Notes under the pieces: generated by a model
Database searches by the model: none
Seen by the model: only the letters and a program-made list of their open reading frames with translations
Told to the model about the DNA's origin: nothing
NCBI GenBank assembly: GCA_947496705.1
Contig: CANMDW010000016.1
Location: 51,929-115,928 of the forward strand
DNA length: 64,000 nt
Direction of reading: 5' to 3'
From: an uncultured Aquimarina sp.
GTDB taxonomy: Bacteria; Bacteroidota; Bacteroidia; Flavobacteriales; Flavobacteriaceae
Part shown: piece by piece, positions 61,920 to 64,000 of the stretch
Layout of the letters: each line of letters begins with the position of its first letter
Position numbering within the stretch: position 1 is the first letter of the stretch
Made by a program: the position numbers and the translations under genes

Positions 61920-62302
61920 TCTTCACTATCATTTAAAGGTTCATCGTACCAATCATCTATATCCCTACGATCTTTTTTGGTTGGTCTTCCGGCCCCTTTT
62001 TTTCTGTAATATTCTTTAGAATATTTTAATAAGTCTAATTTTTGCAACGCTTCTTTTGGAGTGGTGTCTTTACGATATATATCAACAAGTTTTGCTGCAA
62101 TGCGATTATCGGGTGTGTCCAGTACAACAAGTTCGTAATTGATTTGATTTTTGCGTACGGTGATTTTATCCATAGGGTAGATCTCTCGTGAAGGTTTGAT
62201 GAGACTACCGTTTACACGGATTTTACCTTCCTTGCACGCTTTTGTTGCAATACTTCGTGTTTTGAAATATCGGATACACCACAAATATTTATCGACTCGC
62301 AT
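61916..62302 (-). CDS. S4-domain RNA-binding protein, Hsp15/RqcP-like
   Basis: A 128-residue protein with an N-terminal S4 domain (about 1-60: MRVDKYLWCIRYFKTRSIATKACKEGKIRVNGSLIKP) and a basic C-terminal tail (YYRKKGAGRPTKKDRRDIDDWYDE). This is the Hsp15 (HslR) layout, which binds nascent-chain-blocked 50S subunits during heat stress. It overlaps the start of the broken methyltransferase gene by four bases. Confidence 0.9.
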   Translation of the reverse strand: MRVDKYLWCIRYFKTRSIATKACKEGKIRVNGSLIKPSREIYPMDKITVRKNQINYELVVLDTPDNRIAAKLVDIYRKDTTPKEALQKLDLLKYSKEYYRKKGAGRPTKKDRRDIDDWYDEPLNDSEE

Positions 62303-62340
62303 AAAAAATGGTTAAAATGCGTTTTTATATTAAATAATTA

Positions 62341-62371
62341 TTGAGCAAAAGTACGAGAAAATCGTATCTTG
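62341..62371 (+). promoter_or_regulatory. Possible promoter of the FKBP lipoprotein gene
   Basis: TTG at 62341-62343, a 21-base spacer, then TATCTTG at 62365-62371, one base short of TAnnTTTG. About 25 bases before the ATG at 62396. Confidence 0.4.
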
Positions 62372-62395
62372 CGCCTTCAAAAAAGTAATTAAGAG

Positions 62396-63385
62396 ATGAA
62401 TGTAAGAAAATATAGTTGCGCCATTGTGCTAACCGTGGTAGCTTTATATGCTTGTAACAATGATGATGATAATGATGGACTAGTAGCGGTACCCCCTAGA
62501 GATTTAGGAGAACAGCAAAAAGCTGATGATGCAATTCTTCAAGATTATTTGAGCACACATTTTTATACCTTAGAAGATGTAGATTTAAACGGTGATAGTA
62601 TTGCCGAATATCGAGTTGCAAAATTCGATACTATAGCCGATGAGAATAGTAGTCAACCCTCTATCTTAAGCTCTGGATTATTAACTACAAAAAAAGTAAC
62701 AGTCAACGATGTAGAGCACAATTTATATGTTCTGGGCTTGCGGGAAGGTGTAAACAGGCAACCTACTTTTGCAGATTCAATCACTATAACGTATAGAGGT
62801 GAGTTACTTTATAGCGATACAGAGGACAACGTTTTTGATAGTGCCATTACACAGGTAGAGTTTGATTTAGCCCCTCTTGGGGCTGGGATAATAAGAGGTT
62901 TTAGAGAGGCGGTTCTCGATTTTAAAGGGGCTACGAGTCTCTTCCGCCTTCCAGATGGAACCCCTAGTGCCTCAGACGATTTTGGAGAATTAATTGTGTT
63001 TATACCTTCTGGATTAGCATATTTTAACGATCCTCCTTCTGGCTCCGGAATTCCTTTGTATGCTCCTTTAATTTTTAATATTCAGTTATATCGTGTAAAC
63101 GAAGCAGATCATGATCGAGATGGCCTGCCTTCCTATTTAGAAGATTTGGATGGAGACGGTATAGTGTCAGATTTAGATGACGATACAGATGAGGATTTAA
63201 CTCCTAATTTTGCCGATAGCGATGATGATGGGGATGGTACACAAACCAGAGATGAAATAACTGTAAAAGATCTTAATGATGATGGTTTTATTACTTTAGA
63301 CGAGATTACGTTTTATGATGATGACGGGGATGGAACTCCTAATCATTTAGATCCTGATGATAGAGATTCGAAAAATGAGCAATAA
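62396..63385 (+). CDS. FKBP-like lipoprotein with calcium-binding Asp-rich C-terminus
   Basis: A 329-residue lipoprotein (lipobox ALYAC near residue 20). The central region (about 95-235) has FKBP-type peptidyl-prolyl isomerase features: ITITYRGELL, VFDSAITQVEFDLA, IIRGFREAVLDFK and LIVFIPSGLAYF. The C-terminal 90 residues are thrombospondin type 3/EF-hand-like Asp-rich calcium repeats (DHDRDGLPSYLEDLDGDGI, SDDDGDGTQTRDE, DDDGDGTPNHLDPDD). It is probably on the outer surface and may assist surface-protein folding. Confidence 0.9.
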   Translation: MNVRKYSCAIVLTVVALYACNNDDDNDGLVAVPPRDLGEQQKADDAILQDYLSTHFYTLEDVDLNGDSIAEYRVAKFDTIADENSSQPSILSSGLLTTKKVTVNDVEHNLYVLGLREGVNRQPTFADSITITYRGELLYSDTEDNVFDSAITQVEFDLAPLGAGIIRGFREAVLDFKGATSLFRLPDGTPSASDDFGELIVFIPSGLAYFNDPPSGSGIPLYAPLIFNIQLYRVNEADHDRDGLPSYLEDLDGDGIVSDLDDDTDEDLTPNFADSDDDGDGTQTRDEITVKDLNDDGFITLDEITFYDDDGDGTPNHLDPDDRDSKNEQ

Positions 63386-63386
63386 T

Positions 63387-63419
63387 AAGAAACTCCGGAT
63401 ATTTTAACCGGAGTTTCTT
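63387..63419. terminator. Bidirectional terminator
   Basis: Perfect 12-bp stem AAGAAACTCCGG / CCGGAGTTTCTT (63387-63398 and 63408-63419), lying between the convergent FKBP gene and the minus-strand frame at 63440. Confidence 0.82.
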
Positions 63420-63439
63420 GTTAATAGGTTTTTTCAATA

Positions 63440-64000
63440 TCAAAAAGGATCAAAATCATATGATATATTTGAAAATATGAATGAGTTATTATTTTTAATA
63501 TATGTTACAGATCCGTTAACTGAATACGGAGACAATATACAAGGTCCAATCCATTCATAATCAGCTTTGTTTAAAGTCATCATAGCAGAATTCATAAAAA
63601 AAGTACCATTTGAAAGCTTGTTAGTCCAACAACCTGGTACATAAGTAGAAAGGTTTGTTGTTACAGATGCTTGTGCGGCATCATCTTTCCATGTGCATCT
63701 CCAAAAGGAACATGATTCACGTTGTTGATGTATTCTAAGGAAAACTTTGCTGGTAGAAACACTATTATTTATATATACCGTTTCATTAAAAAATGTTAGA
63801 GTTACCCTTCTTCCGCTTCCAGTAGATTGTACCCATGACCTACCAGAATTAGCACCATATCGTTTTGACGCATCACCTTTTATGTTATTTGAATTAGTAA
63901 TGTTACCAATAATAATCGAATTGTTTTTATTATCTAGTTAAAGGTTAAAACCCTGCAATTTCATTGCAGTTACTTTAGTTTCTATAAATGTTTTAGTTTT
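63440..64000 (-). pseudogene. Unrecognised minus-strand coding sequence with in-frame stop, runs off the window
   Basis: A frame of 165 codons (63937 down to the TGA at 63440-63442) has clear coding character (SKRYGANSGRSWVQSTGSG, SCSFWRCTWKDDA, WTNKLSNGTFFMNS, YEWIGPCILSPYSV), but has no normal start. The same frame is open upstream from the window edge to a TAA at 63938-63940 (it reads TAMKLQGFNL then stop). So either one gene is interrupted by a nonsense codon two residues before LDNKNN, or the start of this gene is non-canonical. The protein is Asn/Ser-rich with four Cys and resembles no family I know. A 64-codon plus-strand frame at 63747-63941 is its shadow. Confidence 0.5.

Noticed and set aside
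63747..63941. 64-codon plus-strand frame near the window end
   Set aside because: It is antisense to a longer minus-strand frame with much better coding character.

Overview
The window comes from the chromosome of a marine-type Bacteroidota, most likely Flavobacteriaceae and Aquimarina-like. The grounds are low GC, TAnnTTTG-type -7 boxes, many SxC-lipobox lipoproteins rich in D/E/N after the cysteine, two proteins with type IX secretion C-terminal sorting domains, a GH16 glycanase, a flavobacterial carotenoid operon (crtI-crtB-crtZ) and several Bacteroidota-only families (DUF4270, DUF4907, a DUF6268-like porin). The genus is inference only.

Layout. 1-9930: one tightly overlapping operon for a type II secretion/type IV pilus-like machine (GspE ATPase, secretin, GspL/PilM-N-like and GspM/PilO-like inner-membrane proteins, two lipoproteins, a PilP/GspC-like protein, a beta-helix protein, two pseudopilins, GspF). 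10188-18505: a PagL-like lipid A deacylase, a small kinase and a creatininase-family protein, an ORF broken by TAG, a MITE, a WG-repeat lipoprotein, a 41-bp tandem repeat and a large Asp-box beta-propeller protein exported by T9SS. 18904-19405: two small paralogous double-glycine-leader peptides, each with a six-cysteine core; no gene list based on length would show the first. 19614-27786: slipin, LRR lipoprotein, GH16, a crystallin-metalloprotease, DinB, an NAD(P)-binding protein and PAP2. 28125-39900: housekeeping genes (guaB, OmpH/Skp, a PPIase-lipoprotein-SurA-MoxR operon, aconitase). 39901-47985: an accessory region with REP-like and MITE-like elements, small lipoproteins, an IS1182 transposase beside a decayed gene, an M57-like protease with a crystallin domain, a Crp/Fnr regulator and a three-repeat lipoprotein. 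47986-52306: TlpA-like thioredoxin, then the carotenoid operon led by a MerR protein that carries the adenosylcobalamin-binding signature of CarH/LitR photoreceptors. 52561-59454: outer-membrane proteins, DUF4270, a kelch lipoprotein, DUF4907 and a LytS/LytTR two-component pair. 59500-64000: three tRNAs, shikimate kinase, a phosphoribosyltransferase, a methyltransferase gene broken by the second MITE copy, an S4 protein, an FKBP lipoprotein, and a minus-strand reading frame with an in-frame stop that runs off the window.

The strongest candidates for undescribed biology are the paired six-cysteine GG-leader peptides, the divergent T2SS-like operon, the light/B12-type control of the carotenoid operon, and a very recently active 163-bp MITE family whose two copies differ at only two positions and one of which disrupts a gene so cleanly that the empty site can be reconstructed.
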